From positions 48,016,681 through 48,080,680 of the forward strand of contig CAMTDV010000007.1 of assembly GCA_947069175.1 (NCBI GenBank): a DNA stretch of 64,000 bases, read 5' to 3'. Below, one piece after another: positions 32,501 through 42,833 of the stretch (position 1 is its first letter; each line of letters starts with the position of its first letter). A model generated the notes under the pieces. The model had not been told where the DNA came from. It saw nothing but the letters and a program-made list of their open reading frames with translations, and made no database searches. The stretch comes from Scalesia atractyloides. Its lineage: Eukaryota; Streptophyta; Magnoliopsida; Asterales; Asteraceae. Position numbers and translations under genes: made by a program.

Positions 32501-32997
32501 GAAGTCCTAACTCTCATACGTGTCATTTGTTGGACGAGAGGGTTCAATTTTGTAAATATGTGAAAGTTGGATGATGGAGGGTTTAAAAGTGTCAACATGT
32601 TAATTTATACCTCTGAGTGACTTTTAACGAACCGAGAGCTCGACAATGTCCGGGCATAATCCAGGGTATGCCAAAGTATTGGCTACGGAGGGCTAAAAGT
32701 GCTAAAAAGGTGTTTAAAAAGGTTTTTAGAAGCTTTAATAAGTTAAGGGGTTAAAAGTGTCAAACGTTGAAAGTGGCCAGGGGGCGGTAACGGGCCGCGA
32801 GAGACCAGGCCTGGGTCTCTCGCGGGGAGCGAGAAGCCCTCTACTTTCATAAAATTTGTTTGATCTCCAAGCAAAACTCCAAAACCATTAATTCGAAACC
32901 ATGGCTTCTCTAAACTGCTATGCCACGTTTTGGGACACTTGTAAGCTTCTTCTTACACCCCTAAACACCTGGCTTCACCTCCTTTGAGCTCTCCAAC

Positions 32998-33005
32998 TAT
33001 AAATA
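32998..33005 (+). promoter_or_regulatory. E3 LTR TATA box
   Basis: TATAAATA follows a CT-rich stretch and precedes GGTGATCAAG. It is identical in the 3' LTR at 43,649-43,656. It probably sets the start of the element transcript about 30 bp downstream. Confidence 0.65.
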
Positions 33006-33563
33006 GGTGATCAAGTTCACCATTTGAACTTGCACCTTTCTAAATCGTAACTCTTCTCCCTCCTCTGGAAGTTCCTAGATGAAAGGAGCATCCAACTAAG
33101 TTCTCTTGCATTGTAGGAACCTCTTGTAAGTGTTCCTTGCTCTTGCATTTTCGTTTATCGGGTTTTATAGCCAAAAAACGTTTTACGGAAAACGCTTTGA
33201 CTTTCGGTTAAGACCATTATGGTCCAGCCATTGTTCGAAATGAACATGGCTAAGTGATCGTAATAAGGTAGGTGTTAATCCCTATAAAGGGCACCTCCTG
33301 AAGATCACGTTTGCTAGACCAATTGACGGGTTAAACTTATGATATTAAAAAGTCAAACATGACATTTTTCGGAAAAATTATAAATTGATCTTATACATGT
33401 TATGAAACATGTTTTGACACTTAAACAAGTTGGTAATAATTATTAGAACATGTAAGAACATGTGCGGCTCGTCAATTTCAGTTCTAGGGTCGGTTCACAA
33501 CCGAAAGTCGTGAAGTTTGACTTCTGCTTTGACTTTCGATTCTGACCCGATTTAGATTAGTTA

Positions 33564-34540
33564 CTTACTGATCTAAAGTTGCATTATGATCGTAATATAA
33601 TGTAGCATAACCCTCTGAAGTTATATTACATGATCATAATCAGAATCCAAGTTTATGCGCAAGTTCCATAATTATGCCATCTTTGACCAAAATGTCCTTT
33701 TTACATAAATTAAGGTTTTAATGATAATAAACTTGAAAATGAGTTTCCTACTGATGTAATATTATAAGTAGGATTATTTGGGATGTTAAACCAAGTTATA
33801 AACTGAGTTTTCAAACAAGTTCTTAAACTATGTCGATAAATGACGGTTTTATCCCTTATGGCTTATAAAATGGTTTTAATCAGATCTTTTCAAGGTAAAT
33901 CATTTTCCTACTGATATGTTATATTAAGTACCATTTTTAACATTTTAATCTAACCTTAATGTCAGTTTTACGTAACATCGCTAAAAACGTCGTCTTACGA
34001 CATAAGCGCCATTTCGGCGCATAGTATGGTTTTAAACCATATTATTGACCAAGACTTGTTACCTACTGATTTTAAAACTTTTTTTAAACATATTTACAGT
34101 AGGTACATGTTATAAATTCAGAATCCCAAATAAATTATAAACTATGTGTAAAAATGACCAAAATGCCCCTTCGGTGCATAGTTTGGTCATAAAAGATAAT
34201 TTACACATATAATTGGCATCCTACTGATATTATATCATACATAAAGTATTATTTTCAGAATACTTATAACTATGACATTAAATTATATTCAAGTTCCTTT
34301 ATTACGGTATAAAATTACCATAATGCCCTTCTGAGGCATAATTTCGTTTTAAAGCTTAACGGGCATACAAGTTGATATCCTATTGATATCTTAACTTATT
34401 TAAAGTATAATGGCATATAGAACTTGTCCATTACTTATCCGGTTACCCGATATCGCTATTATGCGCACGGTTACGTATATGTAACTATTTTACGGAACTT
34501 AACCGAAACGGGTTTAACCTTGTCATTTAAATCTCAAAAT
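33564..34540 (+). repeat. Six tandem ~158-bp modules inside the E3 LTR
   Basis: The word CCTACTGAT, or one change from it, occurs at 33,564, 33,747, 33,907, 34,062, 34,220 and 34,379, so spacings are 183, 160, 155, 158 and 159 bp. Each module goes on with an AT-rich TTAAGTA-like part, then an AAATGNCC(C)TTTNGGGCATA-like part and TTTTAAA. The 3' LTR keeps the array (44,396, 44,544, 44,698, 44,854, 45,014). Modules are well diverged from each other but conserved between the LTRs, so the array predates this insertion. Confidence 0.8.
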
Positions 34541-35627
34541 CCAGAATGTTAATAGTTTACCCATATTAAACAAGTCAAGGTACTTGTTGGGATTAAACTA
34601 CATTCTATCCAATCATCGTTTAATCTAGCGTCATACGTTTTGATCAAGTACGCTAGTCGGTCTAAGTCTATGACTTAAACAAGACCGTTAGTATTTAATT
34701 GGTTAGTTTATGCCATAATCCAGACTAGAGACTTGTCGGTAAATGTTATCTGCACTTGTCCTTTTTGTGTACGGCTGAGTTACTAAAAATTAAAGAAGAC
34801 TAGCTCAGGTAAATACTCTCGACTTATTTTCCCTATACGGGCTTCGGTTACGGTAAATTATTACCGCTTGGTCGGAAATGGGATTAATCAAACGCCGGTT
34901 CGGAATAGAAATCCGCATATTCTGTTTTAATCAGTTTTCTTTGATAATTTAAACATCGGGGGTTAACTACCGTGTCATGGATATCCTCGGCTCATTATAA
35001 TCGAAATGGCCACGACCTTAGCGTGCGTGTAGGAATACACCCGATAGACGCTCAATTATGCATTCCCACAAGGTTGGGAGGAATTGACTCCTTCGTGAGT
35101 CCAAAGTGGTGTGTACGTTAATTGTGTCTCGGTTTTCGTGCCGAGCCCCGTATGTATGACAAACATGTAAATCTGTTAACAAGGTTGGACGGTCAATTAA
35201 CCTAACTTATAAAAAGATTTTGTGCTGATATGCACCTAAAACATGAAATGTTTTCCAAAAGAGTCAGTTGGGTGTATTTACCAGCGAAAGCTGACGTATT
35301 TGCAAAAGACTAATCTGCAGGTACAATACGAAAATAGGCCGGAAATGCTCGGTAGTGATAGAGGATCTTGCAATTCCTAAATCTGCCCAAAGTCTGTTTT
35401 GTATTCTTTCCATGTACATTTTATGATCCGCCTGTGGATCTTCTATTACAAGCTTGTATATTATTTTGTATTTTTGAACATTCGGTTTGTAATAGTAATT
35501 TTACTCCGAGACTTCCGTTGTGCCATGTTTAATTGATTATGATGTTATCAACTATTGTCACGATACTCCCCACCCTGGCCCACCGGTGTTTGGATTTTGT
35601 GGTTGGAAATCCTGGGTGTGACAGGGT

Positions 35628-35640
35628 TGGTATCAGAGCC
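35628..35640 (+). other. E3 primer binding site (tRNA-iMet)
   Basis: TGGTATCAGAGCC lies four bases after the 5' LTR end. It is a perfect initiator-Met type primer site. Confidence 0.95.
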
Positions 35641-35776
35641 AACGTTTGAGAGAATTAAACACTAGCCTTTTGTGTTTAGTCTCAAACTTACACGAGCACA
35701 TTCCTTAGACTTCCGAGTCTAGGCATTGACCTAGGATTACTCATTTCATTATTAAGTTATTAGTATTGTTTTTAAA

Positions 35777-36930
35777 TTGATTTTTAACAGGAAAACGCCG
35801 CTACGTGTGAGAGGACAAAGTGGGCGTGGAAAAGGTCCAATGAGAGGAGGACCATTGGGGCGTATTCCTCCTCAACCTCATAATTCAGATGCTTATCAAG
35901 AATCAGGAGATTCGTCTCCATGGCAACCAGCGAGACGTTTTGTCTCTAATAGACATTCGCCGTCACATTCCCAAAATTCTTACCACTCACACCATTACTA
36001 CCATTCTCACCATTCCCATTCTCATCACTCCTACCACGAAGAATTTAACCCTAACCATTACTTAAACACGCCTCCAGCTGATCAAAATCAGTTGGACCAG
36101 TCACATCCTATGGACGAGGACTCCGACCCGGAGATGTCACCGTCGGATCAAATATGCATCCCATTGAAATTTCGAGCGATTCAAACTCATATGCTGGATC
36201 GCCCTACCAAGGTCCTAATGAGTGGGACCAATACTGGAACCAATTTACTTTCGCCCACACCCCTTCTCACCACTCTCAACCACCTCCTTTTCAAGAAGAT
36301 GTCCACATGGAACCGGTGGACCAACTTCAACCACCACCTGAACCACCAAGGAAGAAGCGTGGAGCACGTATGTCGGTACGTGCTGGACAAAGGACGGGAT
36401 CGCTACCACCTTTGCCCAACTCCTACCCCACAATTCAATAGTACCCACAAATGGGTGGACCCTCTAATGTTCCACCTATAGTGGAACCAACACCAACACC
36501 TGCTGTTCAACCACCACCAACGGGTTATACTAACCCAATTCCCACATACCCAGACACGTCTGGATATGATCCTTTTAACCCGTCTACACCGGTAGATTAT
36601 CAAGCATGGACGCAAGACCCCTACATGCAGGCGGTTATGCACAATGCACTTTACCCGTCTCCTCTCCCACCTACTTATCCACCGACTGGATACCCAACTT
36701 ATGGGTACCAGTATCTGGTTATGCCACAACCACAATCACAACCTTCGCCACCACTAGAGGCCATTAATGAGGCCTTAGAAAGGATGAAAAAATGCAGCAA
36801 CAGGCGGAGAAAACAGAGAAGAAGACAAATAAGTTCTTCAAGAAACTCTCCAAATTGGTCAAGGGAAAGAAGGACGAGTGAAACCTCTTCAATATTATTA
36901 GTCCCTGCGAGGACATTGTTATTTCTTTAG
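35777..36930 (+). pseudogene. E3 extra 5' ORF (RG-, His- and Pro-rich protein), broken
   Basis: The reading begins with TPLRVRGQSGRGKGPMRGGP. The expected ATG before PLR appears as ACG at about 35,795. A His/Ser-rich part (35,970-36,040), an acidic patch, and, after a frameshift near 36,150, HPIEISSDSNSYAGSPYQGP and a Pro-rich region with PPPEPPRKKRGARMSV follow. After a stop at 36,439 the third piece (36,451-36,930) is Tyr/Pro-rich and ends in a helix-like EAINEALERMKK with a basic tail. Proteins of this layout recur in Asteraceae gypsy elements from memory. RG-rich tracts often bind RNA, but no function is known. It is separate from gag at 38,293. Confidence 0.7.
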
Positions 36931-36985
36931 TCCCTGCGTGGACATTTTTATTTTATTAAGTCCTTGCATGGACAAGTTTATTTCA
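36897..36985 (+). repeat. Three ~30-bp tandem units after the extra ORF
   Basis: TAGTCCCTGCGNGGACA followed by an ATTTTATTT-like spacer occurs three times (starting near 36,898, 36,931 and 36,958). The first overlaps the end of the extra ORF. It is a small tandem array with no other signal. Confidence 0.7.
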
Positions 36986-36989
36986 TCCT

Positions 36990-37377
36990 TCTAGTATTGT
37001 AATTTCTTATGGAAATTTAATGAATTACTTTTGGAATTATATATATACGTAATTCATCCTCTTGAAAACGAGCGCCTCGATTTTACTCGAATTTATGCTC
37101 TGCTATATAATTCCAAAAGACCTTAATAGATTGATTATGCCAAGTGCACAGACCACACATTGGCCAAGAAGTGATAGTTAAGTACGAAGGGGTCTTCTAT
37201 CAGGATAGTTAAGGGAAGTTATCCTTCTATCCAGGAGTAAGGGACTAGGTCCAAACCTCCAAGGTCGTTAAGGTCGAAGGTGACTGGGACCATTAATCAA
37301 TTATTAAGGTACTTTATGTTACATTAAGAAATGTTCATACTCTTGGTAATGTGGCTTGAGGAACCACACTAGCCGTC
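36990..37377 (+). other. E3 internal non-coding leader
   Basis: No ORF of substance, primer site or tandem array is visible. The stretch carries ATATATATAC near 37,039 and mixed sequence leading to the minisatellite. Confidence 0.5.
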
Positions 37378-37990
37378 AGGCCAATGTGCCCAATTAATTG
37401 TCCAAATGGACAGGCTGATATGCCATGTACATCTGATATGATGTAGGCCAATGTGTCCAATTAATTATCCAAAGGGACAGGCTGATATGCCATATACATC
37501 TGATATGATGTAGGCCAATGTGCCCAATTAATTGTCCAAAGGGACAGCTGATATGCCACGTACATCTGATATGATGTAGGCCAATGTGCCCAATTAATTG
37601 TCCAAAGGGACAAGGCTGATATGCTAGTATATCTGATATGATGTAGGCCAATGTGCCCAATTAATTGTCCAAAGGGATAGGCTGATATGTCATGTACATC
37701 TGATATATGTAGGCCAATGTGCCCAATTAATTTTCCAAAGGGACAGGCTGATATGCCATATACATCTGATATGATGTAGGCCAATGTGCCCAATTAATTG
37801 TCCAACGGGACAGGCTGATATGCCATGTACATCTGATATGATGTAGGCCAATGTGCCCAATTAATTGTCCAAAGGGACAGGCTGATATGCCATAACATCT
37901 GATATGATGTAGGCCAATGTGCCCAATTAATTGTCCAACGGGACAGGCTAATATGCCATATATATATTATGACCAATATGACCGGCCAAT
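37378..37990 (+). repeat. 66-67-bp minisatellite between the extra ORF and gag
   Basis: Nine clear copies and one worn copy of a 66-67-bp unit start at AGGCCAATGTGCCCAATTAA (near 37,378, 37,446, 37,512, 37,578, 37,646, 37,711, 37,778, 37,845 and 37,911, and the worn copy near 37,984). Each unit holds TTAATTGTCCAAAGGGACAG and CATCTGATATGATGTAGG. Open frames on the minus strand here arise only because the period is near a multiple of three. The array lies in the presumed leader of gag. Confidence 0.92.
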
Positions 37991-38292
37991 GCGCCCAATC
38001 ATTATGTCCATTAGGGACAAGCCTATAAGCTATATAATTGTCAATAATGACAATGACAGTTGTGACATTGTGATCCACTGTCCAATGATATATGGACTAT
38101 GTCCAAATTGCAATTTGCCTATGATGGTCCTATTAAGACCTAGGCCAAATATAGATATGTTAAGCCTAAGAGTTGTGATGTTATTCACACTAGTATAGGC
38201 AATGGATTATAATATACAATATTGAAAGCCGATATGGTTAATGCGCCATGGCTAAATGAAGTTTTATTGGTATATAGAAACAAGACATAAAG
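37991..38292 (+). other. E3 gag leader
   Basis: About 300 bp without a supported gene. Partly repeat-derived GACCAATATGACC words fade out, and the stretch ends at the gag ATG (38,293). Confidence 0.5.
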
Positions 38293-39400
38293 ATGGCTAA
38301 CTCAAACGAAGCACAAAGTAGCCACATGAATGCTAATCTAACAAAGCTTAAAACAAAAATATAGATGATGAAAATTTTCAAGCTCGCATTGATGCGGCTG
38401 TGGAAAGGGCCATGAATAAGGCCATAGAAAAGCTAAGAGAGCCAAGTGCCACTCGCTCTTGACCCCTATCTATTCCACCATCTTCAGCTCATAGGGAGAG
38501 CTCTGTTCACTCTTCAAATGCGAAGAGTGAACCAAAGAAAATAAATCTTACTGAAAAGTCCCGTTCTGTTAACGACGGATGTACTTATAAGTATTTCGTC
38601 TCATGCAAGCCCCGAGACTTTAACGGGGAGAAAGGGGCGGTAGAAGCCCTAAAATGGCTAGATGAGATGGAACGATTGTAGATATCAGCAATTGTGCTGA
38701 TAAGGATGTGGTCAAGTACGTATCACAATCCTTCAAGGGTGATGCCCTAACATGGTGGAAGGCCATGATTCAATCAACAGGTAAGGTACACCTGTACAAC
38801 TTAGGATTGTCCAAGTTTGTTGTTTTGGTAAAGGAAACTTACTGCCCAACCCATGAGGTGGAGAAGCTAAAGACAGACTTCTTGTCTCTAACAATGAAAA
38901 ACCTAGATTGTCGGAAGTACGTCTCCGATTTAAACTCCCTATCTAGGTTAGTATGCTATTTGATCACGCCCGAATCCAAACGCATTGCGCGATTCATAAA
39001 TGGGTTGGCGCCCGAGATAAAGGGCATGGTAAAGGCTACACAGCCTAATACCTATAGGTCTGCTGTAGATCTATCTCTTTCCCTAACCCTGGATCTGGTA
39101 AGACAAAAGTCAATTAGGACTGAAACTGACGGAAAGTGGAAATGGGAGGATAATAACTCCCAAGGATTTAAGAAGAAAGGAAATTTCGGGTTCAAGAAGA
39201 ACCAGCACGTGTCTAGTGACAAACCTCTGTGCAAGAATTGTAAATATAGGCACTGGGGACAGTGTAGTATAAATCCACAAACCAAACCCTTTGGTATCTG
39301 TAAGAGAAAAAGGGCATAAGACTTTAGATTGTAAGGATCTCAAGGATGCAGTTTATTATAACTGCAACGAAAAAGGGCATATAACATACAATTGCCCCAA
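38293..39400 (+). pseudogene. E3 gag with two zinc-knuckle relics, broken
   Basis: The ATG at 38,293 opens MANSNEAQSSHMNANL. A frameshift near 38,350 leads into ARIDAAVERAMNKAIEKLRE. After a stop the capsid domain is open at 38,708-39,319 (FKGDALTWWKAMIQSTGK, then FINGLAPEIKGMVKATQPN). Knuckle-like stretches follow: CKNCKYRHWGQC (about 39,231-39,266), then after a frameshift KGHKTLDC and YYNCNEKGHITYNC (about 39,353-39,394). In the last one the first Cys is Tyr. The family normally has CX2C there, so RNA binding would be impaired. Confidence 0.9.
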
Positions 39401-40120
39401 GAAACCCAAAAGTAATGAGGCAAAGCCTGGAGAGGCCAAGAAGGGAAATGCTCGTGCCTTTCAAATGAATGCCAGGGAGGCCGTTAATGACAACAACGTC
39501 ATAACAGGTACTTTCCCCATTAATGATATTTATGCTAGAGTTCTTTTTGATTCAGGTGCAGATAAATCATTTGTTGACCGTAAGTTTAGTAAACTATTAA
39601 ACTTACCCATAAGAACTCTAGACAAAATTTATGAAATAGAACTTGCCGATGGAACCTTAGAAATTACTTCTTCCATTCTTGATGGATACTCTATATTCAT
39701 TAAGAATCATTCCATCCCTATCTCTCTTTTGCCAATGAAATTGGTGGGGTTCGATGTTGTCTTAGGCATGGATTGGTTATCTCATAACCAAGCCCGCATT
39801 GCTTGTGATAAAAAGCTCATCGAAATCAAAACCCCATCTGGTGAAATGATCACCATCCCTGGAGAATCACACTATGGTTTGCCGGATAAGGTGTCATTAT
39901 TTAAGGCATCCAAGTGTTTGAGAAGAGGCTATGTCATCTATATGGCACAAGTTACCATAAATGAACCTAAGCCGAACCTTGAAGATCAACCAGTTATATC
40001 GGAGTATCCTGATGTTTTCCCTAAAGAATTACTAGGCCTACCTCCAGATAGGCAAGTGGAGTTCAGAATAGATATCATACCAGGAGCAGCACCCGTAGCT
40101 AGAGCTCCATACAGCTAGCT
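39401..40120 (+). pseudogene. E3 aspartic protease
   Basis: An open stretch (39,291-40,118) covers the end of gag and the protease. The active site reads ARVLFDSGADKSFV (39,535-39,576), a D-S-G type. VVLGMDWLSHNQARIAC at about 39,752-39,805 is the second landmark. The stretch runs on into the RT entry (EYPDVFPKELLGLPPDRQ) and stops at 40,118 just after GAAPVARAPY. This is the best preserved protein of E3, with no break inside the protease itself. Confidence 0.9.
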
Positions 40121-41400
40121 CCAACCGAAATGAATGAGCTAAGAGTTCAATTGGATGAACTCTTGGAGAAAGGCTTTATTCAGCCAAGTTCCTCACCTTG
40201 GGGAGCTCCTATTCTGTTTGTAAGAAGAAAGACGGTTTGATGCGAATGTGCATCGACTACCGGGAGCCGAACAAGCTAACGATTAAGAATAAATATCCTC
40301 TCCCTAGGATCGATGATTTATTCGATCAAGTTCAAGGAGCTAGTTACTTTTCTAAAATAGATTTAAGATCAAGATATCATCAACTGAAGGTTAGAAGTGA
40401 AGATGTTCCTAAGACGGCCTTCAGGACCCGCTATGGTCATTTTGAGTTCTTAGTGATGCCTTTTGGGCTCACAAATGCACCGGCAGCATTCATGGATCTC
40501 ATGAATAGGTCTGCAAACCGTATTTAGATAAGTTTGTTATTGTCTTCATAGACGACATACTTATCTATTCTCGTAATCAAGCTGATCACGAGAAACATCT
40601 TCGGTACATCCTAGAATTATTAAGGCAGGAAAAACTTTATGCAAAGTTCTCTAAATGCGAATTTTGGCTTAGAGAAGTCCAAATTCTTGGACATATTGTA
40701 AGTGAGCGTGGTATCCAAGTGGATCCCCCAAAATTGAGGCAATAATGAATTGGGAAGTGTCCAAGACCCCAACGGAGGTTCGTAATTTCTTAGGATTGGC
40801 TGGTTACTATAGGAGGTTAATTGAGAACTTTTCAAGAATAGCCACTCCTTTAACTTCCTTGACCCGTAAGAATATTAAGTATAATTGAGGTCTAAAGCAA
40901 CAAAAATCTTTTGAGATTCTTAAACACAAGTTGAGCAACACTCCTGTGTTATCTCTACCTAAGGGCATTGAGAATTTTGTTGTTTATTGTGATGCATCAC
41001 ACACTGGTATGGGCTAGTGTGCTAATGCAAAATGGCAAGGTAATTGCCTATGCATCACGACAATTAAAGGTGCATGAAAAGAATTATACCACCCACGATT
41101 TGGAATTGGGTGTCGTTGTATTTGCACTAAAACTATGGAGACATTACTTGTATAGCACAAAGTGTGTTATATACACAGACCATAAAAGTCTCCAGCATCT
41201 GTTCAATCAGAAAGAATTGAACATGCGATAACGCCGTTGGATGGAAACTCTTAATGATTATGATTGCGAGATTCACTACCATCCAGGCAAGGCAAATGTA
41301 GTAGCCGATGCCTTAAGTCGCAAGGAAAAGGTTAAACCTATTAGGATTAACACCAAGAGCACTGAGCTCAGAAATAGCTTGATTGAAAAGCTACTAGATG
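40121..41400 (+). pseudogene. E3 reverse transcriptase and RNase H, broken
   Basis: RT motifs are nearly complete: FIQPSSSPWGAPILFV (about 40,177-40,222, with a stop just upstream), CIDYREPNKLT (40,250-40,280), YFSKIDLRSRYHQLK (about 40,345-40,390) and MPFGLTNAPAAFMDLMN (40,456-40,506). An intact catalytic FIDD follows at 40,545-40,556 after a frameshift. The RNase H region shows VVYCDASHTGMG (40,979-41,014), YTDHKSLQHLFNQ (about 41,173-41,211) and HYHPGKANVVADALSR (41,276-41,322). Several one-base shifts and stops separate these. Both Asp residues of the RT catalytic pair are kept. Confidence 0.92.
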
Positions 41401-42800
41401 CGTAGAAACAAGCCCTATTAGAAGCTAATATTCCTAATGAAGGATTAGGTGGAACTGTTGATCAATTAACGCCTGGAAATGATAGAATCCTAAGATTTAA
41501 TGATAGAATTTGGGTTCCTATCTTTGGAGGACTTAGAGATCTAATCCTCCAAGAAGCACACAATTCAAGATACTCGGTTACACCGGGAGGTGACAAGATG
41601 TATCAAGACTTGAAGAAGAATTATTGGTGGATGGGTTTGAAGAAGTCCATAGCCACTTATGTAGCTAAGTGTCTGACGTGTTCGCAAGTTAAGGCCGAAC
41701 ATCAGAAACTGTCAGGACTTCTACAACAACTTGAGATTCCCACATGGAAATGGGAAATGGTAACTATGGATTTGATTACCAAGTTACCCAAGACCAAAAG
41801 TGGTAAGGACACTATTTGGGTCATAGTGGATAGGCTGACCAAGTCAGCACATTTCTTGCCAATTAAGGAAACATATAATTCAGATAAATTGGTTAAATTG
41901 TATGTGGACAAGATAGTGTCCCTACACGGTGTGCCAGTATGTATCCGATAGAGAACTAGATACACATTGCACTTTTGGAAAATTTTCCAACAATCGTTAG
42001 GCACACGATTAAATTTCAGTACGGCTTACTATCTACAGACTGATGGTCAAAGTGAGTGTACTATTCAGAGGTTTGAAGACATGCTTAGGGCATGTGTGAT
42101 TGATTTAGGTGGAAGTTGGGATGACCACTTACCCCTAATAGAATTCTCCTACAATAACAGTTATCATACAAGCATCAAGGATGCTTCTTTTGAGGCCTTG
42201 TATGGGAGAAAATGTAGAACGCCCGTATGTTGGGCAGAAGTTGGGGAGGCCCAACTATCAGGACCTGAGATTGTCCTAGAGACCACGGAAAATATTATGC
42301 AAATCTATGATTGTCTCAAAGCTGCCAGGGATAGGCAGAAGAGCTATGCTGACAAGAGGCATAAATCTCTCAAGTTCCAAATGGGGACAAAGTCATGCTG
42401 AAAGTATCACCCTGGAAAGGTGTGATGCTTTTTGGAAAGAAGGGCAAGTTAAGCCCAAGATATAGAGGACCCTTCGAGATAATCGAATGTGTCGGCACTG
42501 TAGCTTATAAGCTCAGTTGCCTGAGGAGCTTAGTGAAATCCATAATGTATTCCACATATCTAACCTTAAGAAATGTCTAGCCGATGAGTCGCTAGCAATG
42601 TCGCACAATGAGGTGCAAATTGATGAAAACCTGAGCTTTGTTGAGAAACCAATTTCGATCGAGGATGACAGGTTAAGAAGCTCCGAAGAAAAATATACCT
42701 ATAGTAAAGGTTAAGTGGGACGCTTTTAGAGGTCTCGGGTATACATGGGAGGTTGAGTCCACTATGCGACAAAAGTACCCCCATCTTTTTGAATAAAATC
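41401..42800 (+). pseudogene. E3 integrase, broken
   Basis: The zinc-binding domain (EAHNSRYSVTPGGDKMYQDL through CLTCSQVKAEHQK, about 41,553-41,706) is followed by the core WEMVTMDLITKLPKTKSG (41,752-41,805) and DRLTKSAHFLPIKETY. At the second catalytic Asp (expected VSDRDTRY) the text has a small deletion and a stop near 41,948-41,960. The core resumes with LQTDGQSECTIQRFEDML (42,035-42,088) and YNNSYHTSIKDASFEALYGR (42,151-42,210). The tail to about 42,790 includes SEIHNVFHISNLKKC, then a chromodomain-like end split by shifts. The damaged second Asp region makes it inactive. Confidence 0.92.
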
Positions 42801-42817
42801 TCGAGGTCGAGAATTCT

Positions 42818-42833
42818 TTTAAGGGGGTGAGGA
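42818..42833 (+). other. E3 polypurine tract
   Basis: AAGGGGGTGAGGA abuts the 3' LTR TGTAACACC. It would prime plus-strand synthesis and fixes the 3' LTR edge. Confidence 0.9.

Larger units (their letters stand above)
32183..35623 (+). repeat. E3 5' LTR
   Basis: It begins CTTAACACC where the 3' LTR has TGTAACACC, so the first bases have mutated. It ends GGGTGTGACA. It contains a GCCTCTGAGTGAC minisatellite, a TATA box at 32,998-33,005, and an array of ~158-bp modules at 33,564-34,540. It has no gene. Confidence 0.95.

Noticed and set aside
36187..36735. Minus-strand frames opposite the E3 extra ORF
   Set aside because: They are shadows of a Pro-rich plus-strand ORF and have Trp/Val/Arg-rich nonsense composition.
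37378..37990. CRISPR-like array of direct repeats
   Set aside because: Units are continuous 66-67-bp tandem copies without unique spacers, in a plant retrotransposon.
37394..38078. Three long minus-strand open frames over the minisatellite
   Set aside because: They repeat the same peptide because the period is near a multiple of three; no start context or family likeness.
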